From NCBI RefSeq assembly GCF_001270495.1, contig NZ_LGUR01000230.1, forward strand, positions 186,001 to 250,000: a stretch of 64,000 nt of DNA, written 5' to 3'. The notes beneath the pieces were generated by a model. The model worked only from the letters and a program-made list of their open reading frames with translations, was not told the DNA's origin and searched no databases. Positions 34,685 to 45,126 of this stretch are shown here, one piece after another (position 1 is the first letter of the stretch; the number at the start of each line of letters is the position of its first letter). Both the position numbers and the translations under genes were made by a program. Source of the stretch: Streptomyces viridochromogenes. Its GTDB lineage: Bacteria > Actinomycetota > Actinomycetes > Streptomycetales > Streptomycetaceae.

Positions 34685-35905
34685 ATGCGATCGATACGGC
34701 CGTCGTTCACCGCTCGTCGAGGGAGGAACACGCGCCGCACAACCTCCCCGCTGCCCGTGGTCGCGCTCGCCGCAGCGCTGGCCTTCACCGCGACGGCCTG
34801 CGAGTCGGGCGACGCCGAGGCGGGCGGCGAGGCCACCGCCTCCGCGGCGGCCGGGGGTGAGGGCAAGATCACGATCCCGGACGACATCAAGGACAAGCTC
34901 AAAGAGCACGGGATCGACATCGACAAGTGGAAGGACGGCGCCTGGAAGCAGTGGGACAAGGACGACTGGCTCCGCGAGGCCCAGGACTACATCAACCCGA
35001 TCATCGAGGGTCTGTGGGACCCGGACCGCATGCGGGACGCCGAGGATCCGGACCGGGGTGTCGACGACAGCGACCTCTCCGGTGACCAGGGCGTGACCGA
35101 TCCGACGCCGGATCCCGTGGACGCACAGGCCGTGTCGCCCGCGTACCACGCCAACGCTCCCGAGGCGGGCAAGGTGTTCTTCGACTCCCCCGAAGGCACG
35201 ATGGTCTGCTCGGCGACGGTCGTGCAGGACCCGGCCAACCCCGGTAAGTCCAACATGGTGTGGACGGCCGGCCACTGCGTGCACGCCGGCAAGAGCGGCG
35301 GCTGGTACCGCAACATCGCGTTCGTGCCGTCGTACAACGACTCGGGCATGTCGGCCGCCGAGATCAAGAACGCCACGCGGGAGGAGGTCGCCCCGTACGG
35401 CGTCTGGTGGGCCGACTGGGCGCAGACCTCGGACCAGTGGATCGCCCAGGGCGGTGCGACGGGCGGTGACGGTGCCTCGTACGACTTCGCCGTACTGCAT
35501 GTGAAGCCCGAGGAGGGCGGCAACGGCAAGTCCCTGGAGGAGATGGTCGGTTCGGCCCTCCCGGTGGACTTCAACGCCCCCGCCGTCCCCGAGGTGGCCG
35601 GCATCAAGGCGATCGGCTATCCGGCGGCCGCGCCGTTCGACGGCCAAAAGCTGTACCAGTGCCAGGACAAGCCGGGTCGACTCTCGCTCAAGACGTCGGA
35701 CCCGACGATGTACCGCATCGGCTGCACCATGACCGGCGGTTCGTCCGGCGGCGGCTGGGTCGCTACGGGCTCGGACGGCCAGCCGGCGCTCGTGTCCAAC
35801 ACCTCCATCGGACCGGTGGATTCGGGCTGGTTGGCGGGTCCGCGGCTCGGCAAGGACGCCAAGGTCGTCTTCGACGGGGTGAGCAAGAAGTTCGCCGGTC
35901 AGTGA
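34685..35905 (+). CDS. secreted trypsin-like serine protease (lipoprotein), copy 1
   Basis: The protein is 406 residues with a strong SD (GGGGGAG). The N-terminus is a Tat- or Sec-like signal ending in the lipobox LAFTATAC, so it is probably membrane-anchored outside the cell. A propeptide-like block reads IPDDIKDKLKEHGIDIDKWK, KQWDKDDWLREAQDYINPII and EGLWDPDRM. The protease domain has His197 in WTAGHCVH, Asp267 in ASYDFAVLHV and Ser354 in TGGSSGGGW, the V8/trypsin-like triad. It is followed by a paralogue on the same strand. Substrate is unknown; the pro-region could be an inhibitor or folding aid. Confidence 0.9.
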   Translation: MRSIRPSFTARRGRNTRRTTSPLPVVALAAALAFTATACESGDAEAGGEATASAAAGGEGKITIPDDIKDKLKEHGIDIDKWKDGAWKQWDKDDWLREAQDYINPIIEGLWDPDRMRDAEDPDRGVDDSDLSGDQGVTDPTPDPVDAQAVSPAYHANAPEAGKVFFDSPEGTMVCSATVVQDPANPGKSNMVWTAGHCVHAGKSGGWYRNIAFVPSYNDSGMSAAEIKNATREEVAPYGVWWADWAQTSDQWIAQGGATGGDGASYDFAVLHVKPEEGGNGKSLEEMVGSALPVDFNAPAVPEVAGIKAIGYPAAAPFDGQKLYQCQDKPGRLSLKTSDPTMYRIGCTMTGGSSGGGWVATGSDGQPALVSNTSIGPVDSGWLAGPRLGKDAKVVFDGVSKKFAGQ

Positions 35906-35948
35906 CCTTCACCGGAAACCGGTCGGTGACAGCACCATAGGCAGTGGT

Positions 35949-35979
35949 GGCGGTGAAGCGCGGAGAAACCTTCACCGCC
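35949..35979. terminator. hairpin between the two protease genes
   Basis: GGCGGTGAAG and its exact complement form a 10-bp stem around an 11-base loop. It lies 44 bases after the stop of the first protease gene and suggests separate transcription of the two copies. Confidence 0.6.
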
Positions 35980-36163
35980 TCACCGCCGTTCGCCCTCAAC
36001 TCCACGGGCATAGTGGGGTGTCGCGTCGGAGGGGCCGCACAAGGGTGTACACGCCCCCTTCGTGACCAGCACCTTTCACCATCTGACAGCACGTGGCATT
36101 TCGCAGTCGGCACCTGACATCAGGCGCGACGGCACCGCACGCTCCAACGGGGGTTACCGCACC

Positions 36164-37399
<1,236 letters not shown>

Positions 37400-37457
37400 C
37401 GCAGGGTGAGCAGCAAGGCGTACGGCGGTCGATGACGCACGCGGACTGAGACGTACG

Positions 37458-37501
37458 GAAGGCCCGCCCCCTGGAATTCGCACGACAGGGGGCGGGCCTT
37501 C
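37458..37501. terminator. 16-bp perfect hairpin between protease copy 2 and hflX
   Basis: GAAGGCCCGCCCCCTG pairs perfectly with its complement around a 12-base loop that holds an EcoRI-like GAATTC. It lies between convergent genes and probably ends transcription from both sides. Confidence 0.88.
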
Positions 37502-37572
37502 GGTGTTTCTACGGCAACTCGGGCCGCCGTTCCGGAACGGTCGGGCGGGCCGGCCCGCCGGGTTGCGACGGC

Positions 37573-39066
37573 TCAGACGGTCGGCGCCGGAACGTACGGC
37601 GCGAGATCCGCCGCCAGCTCCTCATGCACCCGCACCTTGAGCAGCGTGCCCTCCGGGGTGTGCTCCTCGGAGATCACCTCGCCCTCGGTGTGGGCGCGGG
37701 CGACCAGCTTGCCGTGCGTGTACGGCACGAGCGCCTCGATCTCGACGGACGGACGGGGCAGCTCGTTGTCGATCAGCGCGAGCAGCTCGTCGATGCCCTG
37801 GCCGGTGCGTGCCGAGACCGCGATGGAGCGCTTCTCGATCCGCATCAGCCGCTGCAACGTCAGCGGATCGGCAGCGTCCGCCTTGTTGATCACGACGATC
37901 TCCGGTACGTCGGTGGCGCCGACGTCCCTGATCACCTCGCGCACGGCGGCCAGCTGCTCCTCCGGGTTCGGGTGCGAACCGTCCACCACGTGCAGGATCA
38001 GGTCGGACGCGCCGACCTCCTCCATCGTGGAGCGGAACGCCTCGACCAGGTGGTGCGGCAGGTGCCGTACAAAACCGACCGTGTCGGCCAGCGTGTACAG
38101 GCGGCCGCTCGGTGTCTCGGCCCGGCGCACGGTCGGGTCGAGGGTCGCGAACAGGGCGTTCTCGACCAGCACGCCCGCGCCCGTGAGGCGGTTGAGCAGG
38201 GAGGACTTGCCGGCGTTGGTGTAGCCGGCGATGGCGACCGAGGGCACCTTGTTGCGGCGGCGCACCTGGCGCTGGATGTCGCGCCCGGTCTTCATCTCCG
38301 CGATCTCCCGGCGCATCTTCGCCATCTTCTCGCGGATCCGTCGCCGGTCCGTCTCGATCTTGGTCTCACCGGGACCACGGGTGGCGAGGCCGCCGCCCTT
38401 GCCGCCGCCCATCTGCCGGGACAGCGACTGACCCCAGCCTCGCAGCCTCGGCAGCATGTACTGCATCTGCGCGAGCGCGACCTGCGCCTTGCCCTCCCGG
38501 GACTTGGCGTGCTGGGCGAAGATGTCGAGGATCAGGGCCGTGCGGTCGATGACCTTGACCTTGACGACGTCTTCGAGGTGGATGAGCTGGCCCGGGCTGA
38601 GTTCACCGTCGCAGATGACGGTGTCGGCGCCGGTCTCCAGCACGATGTCCCGCAGCTCACCGGCCTTGCCGGAACCGATGTAAGTGGCCGCGTCGGGCTT
38701 GTCGCGGCGCTGGATCACGCCGTCGAGCACCAGCGCGCCCGCGGTCTCCGCGAGGGCGGCGAGCTCCGCGAGGGAGTTGTCCGCGTCCTGCGCGGTCCCT
38801 GAGGTCCAGACACCGACGAGCACGACCCGCTCCAGGCGGAGCTGGCGGTACTCGACCTCGGTGACGTCCTCGAGCTCGGTGGAGAGGCCCGCCACGCGGC
38901 GCAGAGCCGCCCGCTCGGAGCGGTCGAACTGGTCGCCGTCCCGCTCTCCGTCGATCTCGTGGCTCCAGGCGACGTCCTCTTCCATCAGGGCATCGGCCCG
39001 AAGACCTTCGGGATAGGTGTGCGCGAAGCGCTGCGTGTCCTGGGAAGGGGAAGAAGAGGAGGTCAT
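37573..39066 (-). CDS. hflX: GTPase HflX
   Basis: HflX is a ribosome-associated GTPase that rescues or splits stalled ribosomes. The protein is 497 residues. The N-terminal HflX domain has VLVGVWTSGTAQDADNSLAE, LVLDGVIQRRDKPDAATYIG and LSPGQLIHLEDVVKVKVIDR. A Gly-rich linker, SRQMGGGKGGGLATRGPGE, precedes the GTPase domain: G1 GYTNAGKSSLLN, G3 DTVGFVRHLPHHLVEAF, G4 VINKAD and G5 SARTG. All nucleotide-binding motifs are intact. The first 60 residues are a less conserved acidic extension. It is followed on the other side by the M1 peptidase gene, also leftward and upstream. Confidence 0.96.
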   Translation of the reverse strand: MTSSSSPSQDTQRFAHTYPEGLRADALMEEDVAWSHEIDGERDGDQFDRSERAALRRVAGLSTELEDVTEVEYRQLRLERVVLVGVWTSGTAQDADNSLAELAALAETAGALVLDGVIQRRDKPDAATYIGSGKAGELRDIVLETGADTVICDGELSPGQLIHLEDVVKVKVIDRTALILDIFAQHAKSREGKAQVALAQMQYMLPRLRGWGQSLSRQMGGGKGGGLATRGPGETKIETDRRRIREKMAKMRREIAEMKTGRDIQRQVRRRNKVPSVAIAGYTNAGKSSLLNRLTGAGVLVENALFATLDPTVRRAETPSGRLYTLADTVGFVRHLPHHLVEAFRSTMEEVGASDLILHVVDGSHPNPEEQLAAVREVIRDVGATDVPEIVVINKADAADPLTLQRLMRIEKRSIAVSARTGQGIDELLALIDNELPRPSVEIEALVPYTHGKLVARAHTEGEVISEEHTPEGTLLKVRVHEELAADLAPYVPAPTV

Positions 39067-39262
39067 TGGGTCCTTACGTCGATGGGGAATCCGTTTGCGG
39101 CGACGGTGGCAGTGGTTCTGGCTCTTCGGAGCGAGTCCGTAGCACCCGGAAACTGTCCGTCACTTCTCTCAACGCACGAGTGCCCCGCGAGATTCCCGCG
39201 TCCCGTGCCGTACCGTGCCGACCTGAAGATGGTCGCACGGCACGGCACGTCTCGTCACCGCC

Positions 39263-40831
39263 TTATTTCCCGGTCGCCTGCTTCCCGGCCGCCTTCTTCC
39301 CCGTGGCCTGCTTCCCCGTCGGCTTCTCGGGGTCCGCCGACTTCCACTCCGGCTCGCCGGGCATCGGCGGGGTCTTCTCGCCGTACAGCCAGGCCTGCAT
39401 GAATCCGTCGAGCTGCCGTCCGGAGATGTCCTCCGCGAGCGCGACGAAGTCCGCGGTCGTGGGGGAACGGTCCTTGTGGCGGTGCACCCAGGTGCGTTCC
39501 AGGCGCTCGAAGGCCGGGGCGCCGATCTCCTGGCGCAGGGCGTACAGAACCAGGGCGGCGCCGTCATAGACGTTCGGCCGGAAGATCCCGTTCTTCTTGC
39601 CGGCCGCCGTCGCCTTGGGTGCCGCGGGCGGTCCGCCGGCCGCCCGCCAGCGGTCGGAGGCGGCGTACGCGGCCTTCATCCTGGCCTCCATCGGCCTGCC
39701 CGCCTTCTCCGCCGCGTACAGCGCCTCGTACCAGGTGGCGTGCCCTTCACTGAGCCACAGGTCGGACCAGGTGCCCGGGCTCACACTGTCCCCGAACCAC
39801 TGGTGCGCCAGCTCGTGCACCATGATCGCCTCGACGTACCACTTCGGGAAGGCGGACTGGGTGAACAGCTCTCTCTCGAAGAGAGAGAGCGTCTGGGTCT
39901 CGAGTTCGAAGCCCGTGGCGGCCTCGGCCACGAGCAGGCCGTACGTCTCGAAGGGGTATCGCCCGATCTTGCTCTCCATCCAGGAGATCTGGGCCGGCGT
40001 CTTCTTCAGCCACGGTTCGAGCAGCTCGCGGTCCTTGGCGGGCACGACGTCCCGTACGGGCAGTCCGTGCGGGCCGGTGCGGTGCACCACCTTGGAGCGG
40101 CCGATGGACACCTGGGCGAGCTCGGTGGCCATGGGGTGCCGGGTGCGGTACGTCCATGTCGTCGCACCGCCCGAGCGGTCCACGTCCGTCGGCAGGCCGT
40201 TGGCGACGGCGGTGTAGCCGTTCGGCGCGGTGACCCGGATGGTGAACATCGCCTTGTCGGAGGGGTGGTCGTTGCACGGGAACACCACGTGGGCGGCGTC
40301 GGCCTGGTTGGCCATGGCGAGGCCGTCCGAGGTCCGCACCCAGCCACCGTCCCGGGTCTTCCCGTACACGGGGTCGCTGGTGTGCCGCACGGTGATCCGC
40401 GTCCAGCTGCCGTCGGCCAGCGGCTCCTCGGGGGTGACGACGAGGTCCTCACCGGCGCTGCGGAACGTCGCGGGCGCCCCGTCGACCTCGACGGACTCGA
40501 CCTTGCCGTGGGCGAAGTCCAGGTTGACGCGGTCGAGGTCCTGGGTCGTCCAGGCGTCGATCGTGGTGACGGCCTGGAGGGGCTTGCTGTTGGTGCCGGG
40601 GTAGGTGAAGGAGAGGTCGTACGACGCGACGTCGTAGCCGGGGTTGCCCAGGTGCGGGAAGAGGTGGTCGCCGACGCCCAGAGGTTCCGCGGGAGCGCTC
40701 GCGGCGAGGAGGCCGAGGGAGGCGGCGACGGCGACCAGGGCGGACGCCTTGGCCCGCCGACGGGATCCGGGACGGGTGCGAGGAGCGCCAGGGACTGGTC
40801 GCTGAGCCTCGGTGCGGGGGGTGAGCAGCAT
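39263..40831 (-). CDS. secreted M1 family metallopeptidase
   Basis: The protein is 522 residues with a signal-like segment, ALVAVAASLGLLAASAPAEP. The M1 N-terminal beta domain is recognisable (LSFTYPGTNSKPLQAVTTID, WTRITVRHTSDPVYG, VVFPCNDHPSDKAMFTIRVT). The zinc site is HELAHQWFGD, followed by Glu in LSEGHATWYEALY, the gluzincin pattern HExxH-x18-E. It lacks the long C-terminal domain of full aminopeptidases N. The protein ends in a Lys-rich tail, TGKQATGKKAAGKQATGK, made of repeated T/A-G-K units. It is probably an extracellular aminopeptidase. Confidence 0.9.
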   Translation of the reverse strand: MLLTPRTEAQRPVPGAPRTRPGSRRRAKASALVAVAASLGLLAASAPAEPLGVGDHLFPHLGNPGYDVASYDLSFTYPGTNSKPLQAVTTIDAWTTQDLDRVNLDFAHGKVESVEVDGAPATFRSAGEDLVVTPEEPLADGSWTRITVRHTSDPVYGKTRDGGWVRTSDGLAMANQADAAHVVFPCNDHPSDKAMFTIRVTAPNGYTAVANGLPTDVDRSGGATTWTYRTRHPMATELAQVSIGRSKVVHRTGPHGLPVRDVVPAKDRELLEPWLKKTPAQISWMESKIGRYPFETYGLLVAEAATGFELETQTLSLFERELFTQSAFPKWYVEAIMVHELAHQWFGDSVSPGTWSDLWLSEGHATWYEALYAAEKAGRPMEARMKAAYAASDRWRAAGGPPAAPKATAAGKKNGIFRPNVYDGAALVLYALRQEIGAPAFERLERTWVHRHKDRSPTTADFVALAEDISGRQLDGFMQAWLYGEKTPPMPGEPEWKSADPEKPTGKQATGKKAAGKQATGK

Positions 40832-41059
40832 GCACCACGGCTATCAGCGCGCGCGTGCGAGGCATCGACGACGCGCGACCGGCACACTCGAACGGGTATG
40901 TCAGGTGGGTGCAGCCTTCTGGGAAAGGTCCCGGGGGCGGGTCGGCAACGGCTCAACAGGCCGGGGAGACGGGTCGGCAACGGCTCAACGGGCGGGGACG
41001 GGCCGGCGACGGCTGCACGGGCCGACGCTCCGGGCGAATGCCCCGCGCCCGGCACACCG
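40832..41059. repeat. three imperfect 30-bp tandem repeats between M1 peptidase and rshA
   Basis: The unit GGGTCGGCAACGGCTCAACA with a GGCCGGGGAGAC-type end occurs at about 40938-40969 and 40970-41000, and a diverged third copy (GGGCCGGCGACGGCTGCACG) follows to about 41024. The repeat lies just downstream of the rshA stop. No gene is supported here. Confidence 0.65.
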
Positions 41060-43249
41060 TCACACCCCCTGCGTCTGCGGCTGCGCCCTGCTCACGTCGT
41101 ACACGCCCGCCACGTTCCGCATGGCCCGCATCAGCCCCGGCAGCTGCGCCGCGTCCGGAAGCTCGACCGTGTAGGTGTGGCGTACGCGCTGCTGGGTCGG
41201 GGGTTCGACCGTCGCCGAGACGATCTCCGCGCCCTCCAGGGCCATGGCCTCCGTGAGGTCCGCCAGCAGGTGGGGGCGGACGAACGATTCGGCGACCAGG
41301 GTGACCCGGCACTCGGTGGTGTCCCCCCAGCGCACGCCGATCTCCGCACGCCCAGCGCCTTTCATCCGCGCCACCGCGGAGCACCCGACGCGATGAACCG
41401 TCACCACTCCCCCGCGCACGGCGAATCCGGTGACGTCGTCGGGGGGTACGGGGGTGCAACAACCGGCGAGGCGTACGGTCGCGCCGGGACGGTCGACGAG
41501 TACGTCACCGCCGGCGGGCCGACCGACCGGAGCCTCCGCACCCAGCCGCACGGCCGTCCCCTCCGAGGCAGCCGCCTGGTGCGCGGCCCCGTCCGGCGCC
41601 CCCCGGAAGGCCACCGCGGCGTCGCCGACCTCCGGGGCGCCGTGCGAGGGATGCGCGGCCAGCCACCGCTGGATGGCGATCCGGGCGGCGGCTGTGTGGG
41701 CATGCTCCAGCCACTCCCTGGAGGGTTCCGAGGCCGGGTCCTGGCCCATGAGGAGCTGGACGGTGTCGCCGTCCCGCAGAACCGTGCTGAGGGTCGCCAG
41801 GCGGCCGTTGACGCGGGCGCCGATGCACGCGTGCGCGTCCTCGCCGTACTGCGCGTACGCGGCGTCCACACAAGTGGCTCCCTCGGGCAGCCCAAGGGTG
41901 CCGCCGTCGGGCCGGAAGACGGTGATCTCGCGGTCCTGGGCGAGGTCCTCGCGCAGCGTCGACCAGAAGGTGTCCGGGTCGGGAGCGGCCTCCTGCCAGT
42001 CCAGGAGGCGCGAGAGCCAGCCGGGGCGCGTGGGGTCGGCGCGCTCGCCGTCGCTGGTGGCGACCTGCTCCTCCGAAGGAGGAGCGTAGGGATTGCCCAG
42101 CGCGACGACGCCGGCCTCGGCGACCTTGTGCATCTGGTGGGTACGGATGAGGACTTCGGTTACCTGGCCGTCCGCGCGGGCGACGGCAGTGTGCAGCGAC
42201 TGGTACAGGTTGAACTTGGGGACGGCGATGAAGTCCTTGAACTCCGAGACGACCGGCGTCATACAGGTGTGCAGTTCGCCCAGGACGCCGTAACAGTCCG
42301 CGTCCTCGTTCACCAGCACCAGCAGCCGTCCGAAGTCGGCGCCGCGCAGCCGGCCGCGCTTGCGGGACACGCGGTGCACGGAGACGAAGTGCCGTGGCCG
42401 GATGAGGACTTCGGCCTGGATGTCGGCCTCGCGCAGGACCTTGCGCATCTCGACGGCCATCTCCGCGAGCGGATCGTCGGCGCGTGAGGCGTTCTGGACG
42501 ATCAACTCCCGTGTGTGCTCGTACTCCTCGGGATGCAGGATCGCGAAGACCAGGTCCTCCAGCTCCGTCTTGAGCGCCTGGACACCGAGCCGCTCGGCGA
42601 GCGGGATGAGGACGTCACGGGTCACCTTGGCGATGCGGGCCTGCTTTTCGGGGCGCATCACACCGAGGGTGCGCATGTTGTGCAGGCGGTCGGCGAGTTT
42701 GATCGACATCACGCGGACGTCGTTGCCTGTGGCGACGAGCATCTTGCGGAAGGTCTCGGGCTCGGCAGCGGCACCGTAGTCGACCTTCTCCAACTTCGTC
42801 ACGCCGTCGACGAGGAAGCGGACCTCCGCGCCGAACTGCTCGCCGACCTGATCGAGCGTCACGTCGGTGTCCTCGACGGTGTCGTGGAGCAGTGAGGCCG
42901 TCAAGGTCGTGGTCTCGGCGCCGAGTTCGGCGAGGATCAGGGTCACCGCGAGCGGGTGCGTGATGTACGGCTCGCCGCTCTTGCGCATCTGGCCGCGGTG
43001 CGAGGACTCGGCCAGGACATAGGCGCGGCGCAGCGGTTCGAGGTCCGCGTCGGAATGGTGAGCCCGGTGGGCGTCGACGACATGGCTGATCGCATCGGGC
43101 AGCCGACCGCGCGAGGCGGGGCCGAGCAACGCCGCCCGGCCGAGGCGGCGCAGGTCGATGCGGGCGCGCGCCTTCCTGCGAGGCACCGCAGGCGTCACAG
43201 CGCCTGCTACCGGGCCTGGCGTCGCGGAATTCGTGGCCTCCGCACTCAT
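41060..43249 (-). CDS. rshA: RelA/SpoT homologue RshA
   Basis: From the ATG at 43249, with GGAGG five bases upstream, the protein is 729 residues. Domain order is HD hydrolase (HPLAVTLILAELGAETTTLT then SLLHDTVEDTDVTLDQVGEQ), synthetase-like, TGS (TVFRPDGGTLGLPEGATCVD) and a C-terminal ACT domain. The hydrolase HDxxED motif is intact. The synthetase region diverges from active enzymes: HFVSVHRVSRKRG replaces HYYSIYRKM-type text, GADFGRLLVLV replaces DLVGIRVLV, and TEVLIRT replaces ELQIRT. It is the second RSH protein I recall in Streptomyces besides RelA. It probably hydrolyses (p)ppGpp; synthesis is doubtful from the motifs. Confidence 0.9.
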   Translation of the reverse strand: MSAEATNSATPGPVAGAVTPAVPRRKARARIDLRRLGRAALLGPASRGRLPDAISHVVDAHRAHHSDADLEPLRRAYVLAESSHRGQMRKSGEPYITHPLAVTLILAELGAETTTLTASLLHDTVEDTDVTLDQVGEQFGAEVRFLVDGVTKLEKVDYGAAAEPETFRKMLVATGNDVRVMSIKLADRLHNMRTLGVMRPEKQARIAKVTRDVLIPLAERLGVQALKTELEDLVFAILHPEEYEHTRELIVQNASRADDPLAEMAVEMRKVLREADIQAEVLIRPRHFVSVHRVSRKRGRLRGADFGRLLVLVNEDADCYGVLGELHTCMTPVVSEFKDFIAVPKFNLYQSLHTAVARADGQVTEVLIRTHQMHKVAEAGVVALGNPYAPPSEEQVATSDGERADPTRPGWLSRLLDWQEAAPDPDTFWSTLREDLAQDREITVFRPDGGTLGLPEGATCVDAAYAQYGEDAHACIGARVNGRLATLSTVLRDGDTVQLLMGQDPASEPSREWLEHAHTAAARIAIQRWLAAHPSHGAPEVGDAAVAFRGAPDGAAHQAAASEGTAVRLGAEAPVGRPAGGDVLVDRPGATVRLAGCCTPVPPDDVTGFAVRGGVVTVHRVGCSAVARMKGAGRAEIGVRWGDTTECRVTLVAESFVRPHLLADLTEAMALEGAEIVSATVEPPTQQRVRHTYTVELPDAAQLPGLMRAMRNVAGVYDVSRAQPQTQGV

Positions 43250-43547
43250 GGGCACCTCCGGCTGCGTGGACCGGCGGACGGGGTGCCCCATGGCGGACAC
43301 GGCTCAGGGGATGGCGACATCTCCCCCGTCCGGGCCGGTGCTTGATGCTACCGAGCCCATCACGTGCGACTGACCGCCTCTCGCCGAGCGTGAAACGGAT
43401 CACCCATTCGAGCGAGGGTTTGTGGGTTTACGTTTTTGCGCCAGACAGCCAGCCGCCGTTCGCGATCTCGAACGGGTCCGGGCCTCCGACGGCTCCACGC
43501 TCGGGCCAGGCCCCGCTCGAGGCTCTGCCCCGGAGCCATGAAACCGC

Positions 43548-44441
43548 TCAGCGAACGAACGTTTCCAGCCACTCGGCGTCGATCTCACCCTCGGCCACGA
43601 TCACCGCGGGGCCGGTCATCTCGATCTCGCCGTCGGGCCGCTCGGTGATCACCAGGGTGCCGCCCGGCACATCGACGGTGTATGTCACGGGGACGCCGGT
43701 GACCGCCGGATCTGCCCCGTCTCGCCGCGCGGTGGCCACGGCGACGGCGCACGCGCCCGTGCCGCACGACCGGGTCTCGCCGGCCCCGCGCTCGTGCACG
43801 CGCAGCGCCACGTGCCGGGGCCCCCGGTCGACCACGAACTCGACGTTGACCCCGTCCGGGTAGGCCGAGGCCGGGCTGAAGGGCGGTGCGGAGGACAGGT
43901 CGCCGGCGTGCGCGAGGTCGTCCACGAAGGCGACCGCGTGCGGGTTGCCCATGTTCACGTTCCGCGCGGGCCAGCTGCGCTCACCGACGCCGACCGTGAC
44001 GTCCCCCTCGGGGAGCAGCGCCTTGCCCATGCCGACCGTGACGTCACCCGCGGCCGAGCCGCTGTCGGATGCCGTCTTGGCGATATGCACGGTCTTCACG
44101 CCGCCGCGCGTGGCGACCGCGAGATCGCCCTCGGTGACGTGTCCCGCGCGCTGGAGGTAGCGCGCGAACACGCGCACGCCGTTGCCGCACATCTCCGCGA
44201 TCGAGCCGTCGCCGTTGCGGTAGTCCATGAACCACTCGGCCTCGGCCGCCATGTCCTTGGCCTCGGGATGCGCCGCGGACCGCACCACGTGCAGCAGTCC
44301 GTCACCACCGATGCCCGCGCGGCGGTCGCACAGGGCGGCGACGGCGGCCGGGGGCAGGTCGATGACATTCTCGGGGTCCGGGACGATCACGAAGTCGTTC
44401 TCGGTGCCGTGACCCTTGAGGAAGGCGATCCGCGTGCTCAT
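43548..44441 (-). CDS. dapF: diaminopimelate epimerase
   Basis: DapF converts LL- to meso-diaminopimelate for lysine and cell-wall synthesis (Streptomyces peptidoglycan itself carries LL-DAP). The ATG at 44441 gives 297 residues (MSTRIAFLKGHGTENDFVIV). The two catalytic Cys lie in GSIAEMCGNGVRVFARYL and ETRSCGTGACAVAVATA. NMGNPHAVAFVDDL is the substrate loop. Length and motifs are normal. It follows the membrane protein gene by 46 bases on the same strand, in a run of leftward genes that also includes miaA and miaB. Confidence 0.96.
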   Translation of the reverse strand: MSTRIAFLKGHGTENDFVIVPDPENVIDLPPAAVAALCDRRAGIGGDGLLHVVRSAAHPEAKDMAAEAEWFMDYRNGDGSIAEMCGNGVRVFARYLQRAGHVTEGDLAVATRGGVKTVHIAKTASDSGSAAGDVTVGMGKALLPEGDVTVGVGERSWPARNVNMGNPHAVAFVDDLAHAGDLSSAPPFSPASAYPDGVNVEFVVDRGPRHVALRVHERGAGETRSCGTGACAVAVATARRDGADPAVTGVPVTYTVDVPGGTLVITERPDGEIEMTGPAVIVAEGEIDAEWLETFVR

Positions 44442-44487
44442 TCCTCGATCGTACGGTGCCCCTACGACGGACCCGTAAAGAGAGCCC

Positions 44488-45048
44488 TCACCGCAGGCGA
44501 GCGACCCGCCACACGGCCAGGACGACAATCGCGGCGACGACCAGGACGTACGCCGTCACTACCCGCCAGTCCGGTCTGCTGCCGGAGCCCCGCTGGGGCA
44601 GCCCGGGCCAGGTGTAGCCGACCCGGCGGGCGGCCATCATGCCCCAGCCGGCCGCGCAGGAGCAGATCAGCAGCCCCAGCATGGCGATCACGGCCCCGCT
44701 GTCGCCGAAGTCGAAGGCCAGCGGGAACGCGAACATCAGGGAGCCGACCGCGGCCAGGGACACGATGGGTGCGAGCTGCCAGATGCGCAGTCGGCGCTGC
44801 GGACGCAGCTCGACCTCGACCTCCGGGCCGCTCGCGTACATCTCCTCGGGCTCGGGTCCGTCGTCAGTGACGCCACCCTCGGTCTCGTCGATCCCGTCGG
44901 TCTCGTCGATCCGGTCCGGCCCGTCGGGGCTCAGGCGGTCGCCGTCCCGCTCCGGTTCGTCCCGGTCAGCGGTGACGTTCTCGGTGCCTTGTGCGGTGTC
45001 GCGAGGGCCGGCCTCCATCGCCACGCGCCCTCCCAACTCGGACTCCAC
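44488..45048 (-). CDS. small integral membrane protein, function unknown
   Basis: The protein is 186 residues. The first 80 are acidic and low in complexity (DETDGIDETEGG and similar) and probably cytoplasmic. Three hydrophobic segments follow: LAPIVSLAAVGSLMFAFPLA, AVIAMLGLLICSCAAGWGMM and VVTAYVLVVAAIVVLAVW. There are no catalytic motifs. I recall a similar protein between dapF and miaA in other Streptomyces. It lies 78 bases downstream of miaA and 46 bases upstream of dapF. Confidence 0.78.
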   Translation of the reverse strand: MESELGGRVAMEAGPRDTAQGTENVTADRDEPERDGDRLSPDGPDRIDETDGIDETEGGVTDDGPEPEEMYASGPEVEVELRPQRRLRIWQLAPIVSLAAVGSLMFAFPLAFDFGDSGAVIAMLGLLICSCAAGWGMMAARRVGYTWPGLPQRGSGSRPDWRVVTAYVLVVAAIVVLAVWRVARLR

Positions 45049-45126
45049 TTGGTCGATCGAAGCTCGATGATGGCATGGCGCCGGAGGCCGGGATGACGGC
45101 CGGAGCGTCCCGATGCCATCACGTGA

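Noticed and set aside
39476..42487. 1003-codon + strand frame opposite the M1 peptidase and rshA
   Set aside because: It spans two real genes and their gap in antisense and has no domain.
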